From assembly GCA_019454045.1 (NCBI GenBank), contig SKCR01010150.1:806001-870000 (forward strand): a DNA stretch of 64,000 nt, given 5' to 3'. The translations under genes were made by a program, and so were the position numbers. This document shows, piece after piece, positions 37,425 to 49,022 of this stretch. Each line of letters starts with the position of its first letter. The first letter of the stretch is position 1. Under the pieces are notes generated by a model. It saw only the letters and a list, made by a program, of their open reading frames with translations, was not told the origin of the DNA and did no database searches. Source of the stretch: Zanthoxylum bungeanum. Lineage: Eukaryota; Streptophyta; Magnoliopsida; Sapindales; Rutaceae.

Positions 37425-37908
37425 ACTGTTTTGTTCTAAAGTTTGGAGACTTACTGATTCCATATCAGTTTCTGGGTTCTTATTTTCTAATCACCAAAAT
37501 TTTGGTAGCATGTTCTGAGTGACATAATAAAAATTTATTACTTATTGTTCGAGTGTCAAATAATCTGATATTTTTCAGTCTAAACGTTACTAAAATGGAT
37601 AATGCCCCATGGTGATGGGAATTTGCCATGTTCATGTTTCTGCATTTTTTTTAATTGTTGTTCCCTGAACACAATAGCCTCCTGTTGGGAAATGAAAATG
37701 CCCATAACAAGTGATTATTAAAACTTTCATATTCTCTCTTAGTTTCCTTTTACTTCGTTAACGTATTGCCCCCTATGAATTAGGATTCGATTGTCAGTTC
37801 TGAATTCAAATCCAGAAATTATATTTCTTGTAAGAATTTAGAATTACCGTGAATTTTACCTACTTTGTTTAAGTTCGGATCAAGTAATTTACGTTAAAGG
37901 CAAAACGT
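37425..37908. other. 3' flank of the phosphoglycerate mutase gene
   Basis: Probable 3' UTR, then intergenic DNA; nothing else recognised. Confidence 0.4.
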
Positions 37909-38045
37909 CCTCAAGAGGTGTGGCTTTGTGGTGTAGGAGTCCAGGACAGCCAGTGATTTTACCTGCGTCGCGGCCCAGATTGAGTGGTTTGGTGGCGGAG
38001 TTTCCATCGTTTCCAAAAAAAAAAAAAAATAAATAAATAAATAAA
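37909..38045 (+). mobile_element. SINE (family 2), plus orientation, internally shortened
   Basis: The head TCAAGAGGTGTGGCTTTGTG and the tail part TGAGTGGTTTGGTGGCGGAG / TTTCCATCGTTTCC match family 2, but the middle with the B box is mostly missing. The A run is followed by (AAAT)n. Confidence 0.65.
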
Positions 38046-38189
38046 ACAAAACAGTGCAAAATAAAGTGGACTTGTGTCTGTAATTGAGTTTTGATCACTA
38101 TTAAGCTTTTACAGTTTTACAATTATTTTTCCAAAGATCTGCTTCAGTTTGAAATGGTCAAAGCCAAAGTCAATTTCTCCACTACCATA

Positions 38190-38192
38190 CTC

Positions 38193-38235
<43 letters not shown>
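38190..38235. repeat. (TTA)n microsatellite attached to a SINE tail
   Basis: About 15 TTA repeats run directly into the T-tract that is the tail of the minus-strand SINE at 38236, so the microsatellite probably grew from the SINE poly(A) tail. Confidence 0.85.
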
Positions 38236-38236
<1 letters not shown>

Positions 38237-38407
38237 TTTTTGGAAACGATGGAAACCCCGCCACCAAACCACCCAGTTTGGGCCGCGGCGCAGGTAAAAT
38301 CACCGGCTGTTCAAGGTTCTTACAAGAAGTGCACCCCCTGAATTTAAACCCAGAACCTCAATGTGAGATCATGTACCCTACACCATCAAGCCACACTCCT
38401 TTGGGGA
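38236..38407 (-). mobile_element. SINE (family 2), minus orientation
   Basis: T-tract, GGAAACGATGGAAACCCCGC (reverse of the GCGG-GTTTCC tail), B box region TTTAAACCCAGAAC and head CATCAAGCCACACTCCTTT, in the order expected for a reversed family-2 SINE. It forms an inverted pair with the copy about 190 bases to the left. Confidence 0.7.
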
Positions 38408-38740
38408 CCACTGGTCCACTACCATACTCTATGGTCCTGCAGTCTTGCAAGGCTGCAAATAAAATAAATTTTTAGATAGTACAGAAACCAAGGTGTCAAA
38501 AGTTCAATGAATAATATTATGATAACGTGATGGTGACGGTGACACCATAAGACTTTGGTCAAACACGAGCAAATAAAATATTGGTACTGCTGCCTATTCA
38601 AAAAAATAAAAAAAAAATTGGTACTGCGTGCATTCCCAGGACAGGTAATTAGCTTCTGTATAATACTTGTGCGTGCAGTCCAAAGGCAGGTAATTAGATC
38701 CAAAGCTAGACTTGTGTACAAGTGCAGATATTTTCTGAAA

Positions 38741-41221
38741 ATGGCCACACAATCAATTTTCTATGCAAACCCACTTCCCATTTCAGGGTCAACTGGTTCC
38801 CAGATCAAAGGTAACGTTTCAGTTTGTACTGTTTTGTTGCATTTAAGCTTTCTGTTTATGCAAAACCATAAGTTCCAATGTTTCTTTTTTGCTTATTGGA
38901 TTGTTTTAAGGGTATTTGATCATTGTTTCTTGCTAATGAATTAGTGACATGATGCCATGTTTGTTTGATTGTTGGATTATTAATTTCAGTTGTAAGTGCA
39001 GATCATGTTTATAGATCTTGTGCCACAGCAACCTTGAATAGAAGTTTATTTATTGTTCTGATGTGTTTGCTTGAATTTGCCTTGACCACCTTTATAACTT
39101 TCAGCTGGGGAACAGTTTCTTGGGTGTTTTAACCTAAAGGCAAAGACAACAAATCCAAGAGTTTCAAATGGCTTTAGAGTAAGAGCAGCTGTGAATGCCA
39201 AACAGGTTGAAATTCCTAGCCAGTGGTACAATCTGATTGCAGATCTACCTGTAAAACCACCTCCTCCTTTGCATCCCAAATCTTTTGAACCTATAAAACC
39301 TGAAGATTTGTCTCCTCTATTTCCTGATGAGTTGATTAAGCAAGAGGTAAGCAGTGACAGGTTCATAGATATCCCAGATGAAGTTCTTGATATATATAGC
39401 CTTTGGCGCCCAACACCTCTAATCAGGTTTGCTCTGCTAATAGATGGTGTCTGATCTTTTTTGATATATCTTTGTGTGCCATCCTTGGATTTATCTTATG
39501 TTCTTTATTTCAATTTAGAGCCAAGAGGTTGGAGAAGCTTCTAGACACGCCGGCCAGAATTTACTACAAATATGAAGGTGTCAGTCCGGCTGGATCACAC
39601 AAACCGAACTCTGCTGTTCCACAAGTTTATTATAATGCAAAAGAAGGAATCAGAAATGTTGTGACTGAAACTGGCGCTGGCCAGTGGGGGAGTTCACTGG
39701 CCTTCGCGTGCAGCTTGTTTGGTCTCAACTGCGAGGTAGGACAATTTAAAGCAGCTCATAGATCTTGATTTATATCAGTTCATTCAAAGTAGAATTTGCA
39801 TTTATCGATTAGTTTATTTGGCTTATATGAAATTGATTTTTGATTTTGCACTTGTGTAATTGTATACGTTGGAATTATGGGGTTAAATCCATTGCATCAT
39901 TATTTATCATAGATGGTCTGAAAGATAGTTTCGGAAACTTTAATGTTAATATGTTGCCCCCTTTTCTAAAAGTAATTTAGTCAAGTTTTTGGCTATCGCA
40001 CATCTGTTTTCCCGTAAATTCTTGGTAAGTAATTAGTCCGGCCATTTGAAGGCTTTGATCCAGGTTGCATGAACATGAAGTATGCTCTTATTCAGGTATT
40101 GAATTATCCTAATCTAGAGTTAATGACCTTTTGTTTTGAAATCCTTGTATAGGTGTGGCAAGTCCGTGCTTCCTATGATCAGAAACCATATCGGAGATTA
40201 ATGATGCAGACTTGGGGTGCAAAGGTGCACCCATCGCCATCTAGCATCACTGAAGCAGGTCGGAAAATTCTTCAGATGGATCCATCAAGCCCGGGAAGTT
40301 TAGGAATAGCTATTTCAGAAGCTGTAGAGGTTGCTGCCGCAAATGCTGACACTAAGTATTGTCTAGGCAGCGTTCTCAATCACGTCTTGCTACACCAAAC
40401 TGTCATAGGTGAAGAGTGTATAAAGCAAATGGAGGCAGTAGGGGAAACACCGGACATCATCATAGGATGCACTGGTGGTGGATCCAATTTTGGAGGACTG
40501 AGCTTCCCTTTCATCCGAGAGAAACTCAATGGGAAAATCAACCCTGTAATAAGAGCAGTTGAACCTGCAGCATGTCCTTCCCTAACAAAAGGCGTGTATG
40601 CATATGATTTTGGTGATACGGCAGGGTTGACTCCATTGATGAAGATGCATACACTTGGGCATGACTTCATTCCCGATCCAATTCATGCTGGTAATATATC
40701 ATACTGTAGTTATCGATATGATAGATTAAATTCTGTTCATATCTTCTTCACCAAGCATTCTATGTTGCGACAGGAGGATTGCGTTACCATGGTATGGCAC
40801 CATTGCTATCACACGTCTACGAATTAGGTCTCATCGAAGCAATTTCAATTCCTCAGACTGAGTGCTTTCAAGGTAACTTCCATTTTCCGAACACAAATTA
40901 AACCCATGTAGTTATTTATATAACGAACACGTTTCATCTGGTAAGTTCATTTCATTCATTGCAGGTGCAATACAATTTGCTAGAACTGAAGGGATAATAC
41001 CGGCACCAGAGCCAACACATGCGATTGCAGCAACCATTAGGGAAGCCCTCCGTTGTAAAGAAACTGGAGAAGCAAAGGTTATTCTCACAGCAATGTGTGG
41101 CCATGGCCATTTTGACCTTACTTCTTATGAGAAGTACTTGCAAGGAAACATGGTTGACTTGTCATTTGAAGAAAAGAAAATACAAGAATCACTGGCCAAT
41201 ATTCCTCAAGTAGCTGCATGA
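38741..41221 (+). CDS. TSB2-like: Tryptophan synthase beta chain, type 2 (TrpB2)
   Basis: PLP enzyme of the TrpB2 branch, which condenses indole with serine (or O-phosphoserine in some members) to tryptophan; plants carry it besides the TrpB1 partner of TrpA. Exons 38741-38810, 39105-39426, 39519-39735, 40153-40690, 40774-40872 and 40965-41221 give 500 residues. The N-terminus up to about residue 50 looks like a plastid transit peptide. K159 in [10 protein letters not shown] is the PLP lysine; [11 protein letters not shown] near 310 is the phosphate-cradling loop. The long N-terminal [23 protein letters not shown] stretch and the insertion around [13 protein letters not shown] are typical of type 2. 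Ortholog-like match: At5g38530 (from memory). A role as indole salvage enzyme is plausible but inferred. Confidence 0.95.
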
Positions 41222-42136
41222 TACGATGATTCATCAGCTCAGTGTATTTTTGTTTTTCATCATCTAAGAGAACCTTTGATGAGAACCATTTCAACTAAAT
41301 GGTAATAATAACGTTGTTTCTTGACTAAAATAAATATTACCACCACAATAATTTGTATTAATGGCATTGCTTAATTGAAATGTGTTAATCTTTTTATAAA
41401 TTTCTGTCACAATAATACTGAATGGTTAAAATTTTTATTCAATAAATAAATATTTGTGAAAAAACTCCAAATCCGAATTAAATATGCAACAATATTAAGG
41501 GTTAGTCCGGTATATCTTTTTAAATAAATTTTTTTCAAATAGAGTTTTTAGCCGTATAGTTTTTAAATGTTTGTTTGTGAGTGAGAGTTTTTATTAAAAA
41601 TTATAAAATTATTTTATTGGATAGTTTTTTTTTTAAGTTGTATTATGAAATAAATTAAATAAGAATATTATACCCAATTTAATATTTTAAAAAAACTTTT
41701 CAATCTATACTCCCAAAAGTTCAAATTTCGAACTTTTACTAGTATAGCAAAAAATAATATTTTTAATTCTCGAAAACTTTACTTAAAATACAACTAAACA
41801 CCAACAAAAAAAAAAATTTTTAAAAATTAGGATTAAATATTTTTTTTTCTTTATTAGAAACCATGCCAAATAGGTAATAAATGGATTATGGATCATGGAG
41901 CTACTTAATAGTATGAAAGGACGGGTTTACCCTTAAGTAAAATAAAGGCCCATGAGGAGAGAGCCCGGACAAGAGGCACGACGTCGTTTTTTTATTTTTT
42001 GGGGGTAAATATATAGTTTTATTCCATATCTTTGGCAACTTTGAGCTCGCTCTCCTCTGCTCTCCTTCGCCAGTTAAAGTCTCCGCTATTCCATTACATA
42101 CTGACGATTTTCTGCTGCAATCTCCATTCCATTCAA
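41222..42136. other. Interval between TrpB2 and the FLX-like gene
   Basis: 3' UTR of TrpB2, AT-rich spacer, then promoter and untranslated first exon of the FLX-like gene. CACGACGTCGTTTTTTTA near 41978 holds a palindromic ACGACGTCGT core about 900 bases before the start codon, just upstream of the probable transcription start. Confidence 0.45.
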
Positions 42137-42813
42137 GTAAGAAGCAGCGACGCCGTTTCGTATCATTTTTATTTTCGAAGAATCTACTCTTAAACCTTCA
42201 ATTAGGGTTAGTTATTATGCATTATATAAATATTTACCTTCCTCTGTGTTCATTTATAAATTGGCAAATCCGCCATATTATTTTTATTTTAATTCCTGGC
42301 GTTTCATTGAGCATTTGAAACCTTATATCGCCGTGAAGACGATTTTTGTATATCTTGCTTGCTGTAAGGTGATGGTAAAATGCAGTGGTTATTAGGGTTT
42401 TGATTTTGATTTTATTATTGTGGTTTAGTTTTCTTGATTTTGATTATCTTGCTGATTTTCATTACAATGTGCTAGAAAGTGAGAAATGAATTAATTTCAA
42501 TTGTTTAATAATATGAATTCTTGCCCAAGTCAGTCTTTAAATGTGTAATCATTTCCATAATCTGTGTGATAATTGCAAAATCCTAACTGATATGCTTTCA
42601 AGTGCTTCAAAAGTTTAGTAGCTAGATCTTTTTATTTTGATGATGCAAAATTTACTTTTGGCATTGATATTTCATATTTAGTTGATTTTTGATTTTTTTG
42701 TTTTCTGTAGTTGAGTTTCTTTTGTCACTATAGTGTACTGTACTGCACTGCACTGTTAGCTGCCTTGCTATTTAGTCGTGTTGGTAATTATGTTCATGCA
42801 AATATTTTTTCAG
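42137..42813 (+). other. Probable 5' UTR intron of the FLX-like gene
   Basis: Donor ATTCAA|GTAAGAAG at 42137 and acceptor ATTTTTTCAG|ATTGATGC ending at 42813 would leave 69 bases of leader before the ATG. The T-rich, stop-filled sequence between them supports an intron. Confidence 0.55.
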
Positions 42814-42882
42814 ATTGATGCTTTGCAGACCAGGTTGCTTATTGGTTGTATTTCTTGTATCAAGTCATAACTGAGTATTGAA

Positions 42883-45285
42883 ATGGGAAGCAAGGGTATC
42901 CCACCTCGTCATCTAAGGCGTCCTCCTCCAGGCCCTGGTATAATGCATCCCGATCCATTTGGCCCAGGAATGCGCCCCCCAATGTCAGGTCCCTTTGATA
43001 TGTTGCCTCCCCCGGAAGTTATGGAACAGAAGATTGCGGCACAACACGTGGAGATGCAGAAGCTTGCAACAGAGAATCAGAGGCTTGCTGCTACCCATGG
43101 AACCTTGAGACAAGAACTTGCTGCTGCACAGCATGAGTTGAAGATATTGCATGGTCAGATAGGAGTTATGAAGTCTGATAGAGAGCTAAAAACGAGGAAC
43201 CTTACGGACAATATTGCCAAGATGGTAGCTGAACTACAAACTGCAGAGCCTGTTAAGTTAGAGTTACAGAAAGCAAAGACAGAAGCTCAGAACTTGGTTG
43301 TAGCAAGGGAGGAGCTTATTGCCAAAGTGCATCAACTGACCCAGGATCTGCAGCGGACCCACACAGGTGTGCAGCAGATACCAGCTCTGATGTCAGAACT
43401 CGAGAGGTTCAGACAAGAATATCATCATTGCAGGTGTCATTTGAACTTCCTTTCATATTGTCATATAAGCAACTTTAAGAGAAATTGACTTGGCATTTCT
43501 GGCTTAGTGAAGATGAATGCAAATGCTTGTTGCTTGGGCATGTGGATTTGACAAAATGTTCATTTTGTAGACATTCTATAACTGTTTCTTGTAGCATTTT
43601 AAACATCCATGTCTTCTGTTGGAATTCATAAAATTTGAAGTTATGCTCTTATTTTCAATTCTGCCATAAAATTCCTCGCTGACAAGTTTGCTCCGAGGCA
43701 TTACTTTTCGAACTTGCCTCGATCCGTAATAGTTCTAAATTAATGCTAAATATTTTTTCTTGAAGCTGCTTTCCAGCATTCTTATTGAATTATTTTCCTC
43801 CTAATTTGCTTCTATTTTGAAAATGCCACAACCTTCCACTGGTGCAGGGGTACTTATGAATACGAGAAGAAATTTTACAATGACCATCTCGAATCACTTC
43901 AGGTGATGGAGCAGAACTATGTTACCATGGCGATGGAAGTGGAAAAACTACGAGCTGAGTTGACTAATGCCCCTAATGTAGACAGGAAAACTGGTATTTT
44001 TACCATTTCTTTGGAACTCTTTTTATTTTTTATTTTTTATTTTTTTGAGTGTTACTAATGTATCATATATGCAAACCAAAGCAGGTGGATCTTATGGTGG
44101 TGTGACTGGAAACAGTGAGAATGCGACTTCTGGACATCCCATGGGGCAAAATGCTTATGAAGATAGTTACGGTGTTCCCCAAGTGTGTCAACTTTCTCAA
44201 TTTTGTTTTACATTCCCTTGGTCTATTCTCCTCCTCCAGGGTTGTTAACCTTGGAGTCAATATCCACAATTTCAAAGTTTTGCACTTTAGAATGATGACC
44301 ATATTCTTCGCTAATATTTATATATTTTGTCATCCCTCATTGGTTTTCAATATGTATGTATTTTCTATCAGAATAGTGATTTCTTGGATCAGATGGTAAT
44401 CCATTATAGTCATTTGAGTAAAACAATCATTCACGTTTGATTGTCACTAGAATAAAGTGGATGGTGAAATAAAATACTTCGGGGAAAAATGACAGTTATA
44501 AGTTTGGTGAGGGGACTTTAACTTGCTTTTCAACTTTTCGGAGGATTGTCCTTTTGAAGCATGATTCTTGGAGTGATGTTTGAGTAATATACCAGAGGAA
44601 GAAAATTCTGTTTCTCATTTTTTATTGCTATGGAGACTGATGCCACTCTTTGAATGTGATATAGGGGCATGGCCTTCCCCCTTCCGCTACAATTGCTGGT
44701 GGTGCTGGTGTTGGCCCTCATACAAGTACCGGTGCTTATGGGGGAGCTCAATCTGGAACTCCTGTGAGGGCTGGTTATGACGCGCCAAGAGCTCCTGGTT
44801 ATGAGGCATCCAAAGGACCGGGTTATGGGGCATCCAAAGGACCAGGTTATGACGCATCCAAAGCACCTAGCTATGATCCAACCAAAGGACCCATCTATGA
44901 TCCAACAAAGCGACCTAGTTCTGATGCACATAAAGGTCCTAACTACGATTTACATCTGACACCTAGTTATGACATGCAAAGAGGTATGGGTTATGAGACA
45001 CAGGGAGTTCCTGGCTACAATATACAGAGAGGGCCTGGCTACGATGCACAAAGAGGGCCCAGTTATGATGTACAAAGAGGGCAAGGGTATGATTTGCAAA
45101 GAGGACTTGGTTATGATCCATCAAGAGGAACCGGTTATGATGGAGCACCCAGAGGTGCTGTTGGGTCACATGGACAAGTACCACCACCTCAGAACAATTT
45201 TCCTTATGGATCTGCAACACCACCTGCTCAATCTGGAAGTGGGTATGAGGTACCACCTCGTGGTGGAAACCCTGCTCGAAGATGA
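42883..45285 (+). CDS. FLXL4: FLX-like protein (FLL4-type) with tyrosine-rich repeat tail
   Basis: Exons 42883-43433, 43848-43993, 44085-44182 and 44665-45285 encode 471 residues. The order is: a Pro/Gly-rich N-terminus (GIPPRHLRRPPPGPG), a long coiled coil from about residue 45 to 230 with ENQRLAATHGTLRQELAAAQHELK, the conserved RGTYEYEKKFYNDHLESLQVMEQNY block, then a disordered tail. From about residue 300 to 430 the tail is a run of about 18 short GYD/GYE-type repeats with alternating basic and Pro/Gly residues (RGPGYDxQ, KGPGYDAS). The FLX family acts with FRIGIDA in raising FLC expression; FLL4 is the member shown to matter beside FLX in Arabidopsis. In other plants its targets may differ. 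The symbol is assigned by resemblance only. Confidence 0.9.
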
Positions 45286-46227
45286 GTTTTCTTAGACATC
45301 TCAGCAGTACTAAAAATGAGTATGCGATTAGAAGCCGTTTTCCATTTTGCAGGTTCATCTATTTTATTTTTTATCCAGCACTTGCCAATAGTAATGTGGT
45401 TAGCTTCGAAAAGCATTTAAATGATGCAAGACTGATGCCACTATCTGTTTGAACAGTATACGGATACCTCATGTTTCACCTACTAATCCTTTTTGGCAAT
45501 GATTTGGTGCTTCCTTTTTGCTTGTAGGATTGAAGTAATTGTGGCGATCATGCCAAAGGATGTATTTTGAAATAGGAATTAATCAAAACCATATGAGAAA
45601 GTAATCATGTTCATGTTCTAGCTTTACATGGAGCTGTTAAAAGTGGTACAAGAAATTGCAAGTGCCTAGAAAAGTACAAGTAGCCTATTTTGGATCCATT
45701 TATCGGCCAAAATTTGGGAGGCACTATACCATACATTGGCATACAATACAAGTCCATTTTAATATTGATTTTGTTGCCATTTTGAAAAAGTTTGAAAGGG
45801 CCTAATTTTTATTTCAATTGGATCGCCGTTTAATTATTGAATAGTAACATTTTATAATGTATGGTGTATGGTCTAGGTTGTTTCGCAATGATGTAGTACT
45901 GGCGGATGAATATAAAAAGGTGTAGATAATAAATTTTAGATATGGAAGAAAACCTTATAGCTAAACACCTCCAATTAAATATGTTGAAAGCTGAACAAGT
46001 TTAATAAATGTCGTAAAGATAGCACGGTAAGAATAAAAATTAATGACCGAAGTGAGTGTTTTAAGTAGATAGGATCTATTTTTCAAAAAAAAAAAAAAAA
46101 AAGGAGAAATACATTGAGATTTATTCATAAAATTCAAGTGCGTGGTAGGAAATGGAGATGAGTATCTACAGTCTTGTGTGATCACATCAACATAAAGAAA
46201 AATTTTATAGGATGGCTGTGAGATTTG
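45286..46227. other. 3' flank of the FLX-like gene
   Basis: 3' UTR and AT-rich spacer up to the solo LTR; no gene or repeat recognised apart from an A run near 46087. Confidence 0.45.
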
Positions 46228-47646
46228 TGATGAGTGTGGTTTATACCCACTTATTATGGCATTCTCAGCTTATTATTTTGTTATAATTCGAGATATTTAA
46301 TATCATTTATAGTTTATTTTGCATTTTATTTGTAAGAGCATTATTACATGGATCTGGGAACAATTGCATGTATTTTGGGATCATACGGGAGCATAGGACA
46401 TAAGACAGGAGGAACAGTAGAGAAATTCATCACACCCAGCCAAGATCCCGAGAGAAGGGCGCCAATGCGCCATAAATTCCATGCATTGGCGCCTTGGCGC
46501 CACTATGTTGGAAGCAACAAGCGCCAAGGCGCCTGTTGCATGCATGGCGCCATTTGCTAAACAATGTAAGGGCGCCATGGCGCCTCCCCAAGTTGCACGC
46601 ATCCATACAAATTTCCCGAGACTTTGGCGCCGTGGCGCCACTCAACCAGGGCCGCGGCGCTGCGGGTGACACGCTCCAGGATTCAATTCTTAGGGTTTTT
46701 CAATAATCCTAATGACACCCAAAGACTCCCACCTCAACTATAATATAATATTGCATCCAACACTCAAGAGGAGGCTAATACAAAGCACAAAACACATAAA
46801 CACATATTTTTAGAGATCCAATGAGAGGATGAAGAGCGACAAGATGAGACTAAGGCTGTTGACATCCGAAAAGGAATAGATTCAATTCGGGTTTTATCTT
46901 CTTATTTCTTTCTAAAACTCTAATGATTTCCATTAGATTCGTGGCTTGATTATTTATTGTTTTATCTTTTGTCATGAATTTACTCCTTAATTCTGGAGAA
47001 TGATGTAATTGATGCTTAAACCTTGTATTTCGTTTATCAATTTTGTTATGAAGTTTTATTAATTTATTTATATTCTTTTGAGTTTAATGCTTCTTGATTG
47101 CTGGCCACAATTTGAGATGATGAATGTTTAGAATCTATCACTCGAGAGAGGGGATTTTGAATAGATCTAGAGAATATAACCTAGGATTTTATAAAGTTCG
47201 AGTAATCTGTAATCCTTGAAGTCGTTAATATAGAATCACAAAGCGTAATAAGTTGTTAACTATTGGATTTTTATAGAGATATCGAAGTCTATAGTTGATG
47301 ATATTTTCACTGATGCTCGAGAGAGGGAGTGAATATTTTAGGAGTCTTTACTTATAACAATATAACTGAACAAATATTAATTGGCATAACAAATACATAG
47401 GTGACAGTTAGGTGAAATCATGATCCAGAATTTCTATCGTATTAGTTCCTCCTATATAATTATTTTTATTTTTATATTTATTTATTTATAAAAATCTTTA
47501 TTAATTGTTTTCTAAATAAAGTTAGGATTATCAATTGTAGTACTTAATGCGAGTTAACGCAATCCCTGTGGGTTCGACACTATAAACTCATTCATACTAA
47601 AACTTGACACCGTACACTTGCGGTACGATATAAAAATATCACAACA
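46228..47646 (+). mobile_element. Solo LTR of a gypsy-type element, 1419 bp
   Basis: Begins TGATGAGTGTGG and ends in CACAACA, and is bounded on both sides by the 5-bp duplication ATTTG (46223-46227 and 47647-47651). The end sequence CGCAATCCCTGTGGGTTCGA...ACACTTGCGGTACGATA resembles the LTR terminus that precedes the TGGCGCCG primer site in many plant gypsy elements, and fixes the orientation as plus. No internal region is present, so the element was reduced by LTR-LTR recombination. The LTR contains a GGCGCC-rich block (46.45-46.67 kb). Confidence 0.8.
46450..46670. repeat. Cluster of GGCGCC palindromes inside the solo LTR
   Basis: GCGCC/GGCGC motifs occur about 15 times in 220 bases, many as paired units such as GGCGCCTTGGCGCC and GGCGCCATGGCGCC. 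Much more GC-rich than the surrounding LTR; strong hairpins are possible. Confidence 0.8.
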
Positions 47647-47651
47647 ATTTG

Positions 47652-49022
47652 TAATATTTTATAAAATAAAATATTGGGTAATAAAATATTAACATGTCAA
47701 AAAATGAGAGTAACTAGTATAAGAATACTTAAATGAATTTGTGGGTGGACTGTGAGAGACGGTTAGAAATAAATAAATTATGAAAAAAGTTAGTGCAATA
47801 ATTAGCACTGATTGAGGAGAAGATGAGAGACACGATTTAGATAATTTGAGCATGTTCTATATAAACCTCCAAGTGCACGTGAACAGAAAATATAAAAAGA
47901 TATAGGGTGGCATTTTCAGGTTTGGGAATTTCTGATAAGGAGTTGGGAAATTCAGGTAATGAGATTATGTTCCCAACAGCTACCGAACCATTACCCGACT
48001 CCTGACTCATCTCAAACAGTTTGGGACGGGTCGGAAGTCGGGTACTCGTTTGGGAAGTAAGATCCCAAATGGATATCCATTCTCGATGGGTATCCATTAA
48101 CTTTTGCAAGCTTTGTGGTAGTATATTGTCGGGTTCGAGAATTGATGTACTCGGTCCAATAATTCTCGTACTTGAACTAAGAATTCACACACCTGACAGT
48201 ACCTAATCAGATACATTTAAGATGTAAATGAATGATGATGTAAAACAATGTCATTTTAGAATAATATAATTATAATATTTTTATTTTAATATTGACATTT
48301 TAATATTAATATGATTATAGAAGAAAAAAAAATTTAAATTTTTTTGTGTAATGCGCTATAATCTCACACTCCCTCACATCATTTGTTAATGTCGACGTGG
48401 ACAACATTAAATAATACAATATTAAATGAATAAATTGATATCAAACATGTGATTGTACTAATTAATGCAATTTAAGGTGTTTAATGCATCATAATCCAAT
48501 GCACTGAACACACCATATTATTACAATACACCATAATACAATTCACAATGTATTAAATAATACAATACAACTTAATATAATACAGTGTGTCAAACACACT
48601 CTTAGTGATAACTGATGGTCAAAATTTTATTGCATTGTAATAACCGATGATAAAAAATCAAAAATTTTATGGATATCAAAGCAAATTTTTTTGAATTTGT
48701 TTGGATGTTATTAAGTTTAATTATTTTTTTTACAAATTTACCCTTATCTATTCGCAATATACGAAATGTTATACTTACTATAGGGAGGTAAGTGATTATA
48801 CTGTACATGTATACATTCTTTCTATTTGTAATTAGATGATACCTCAAGGGAGGTATGTAAAAATAACCCTTTTACATATTCAAAGGGAAAATTGAACCGG
48901 TAAGGAAACGTCCGGTCCGAGTTCCAAAATACCATTTAATAATAAACCGTGGGCCGTGGCGCTCAATTTTCCCGAAAAGAATTCAAAATCGTCGAGTTCC
49001 CGGCGTTTCGTTCTCCAATCCA
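47652..49022. other. Upstream region of the BRCT-RING-PHD gene
   Basis: AT-rich spacer without a supported gene. Between 48.36 and 48.60 kb, variants of ATAATACAAT are repeated (CATAATACAATTCACAATG, AATAATACAATACAAC). The promoter of the following gene must lie near 48.9 kb; no clear TATA box was picked. Confidence 0.4.

Noticed and set aside
35065..41221. Metabolic gene cluster of phosphoglycerate mutase and tryptophan synthase
   Set aside because: Each has its own introns, leader and spacing, with SINEs between them; adjacency of two common genes gives no pathway evidence.
44963..45358. 131-codon minus-strand and 108-codon plus-strand alternative frames over the FLX-like tail
   Set aside because: Shadows created by the tandem GYD-coding repeats.
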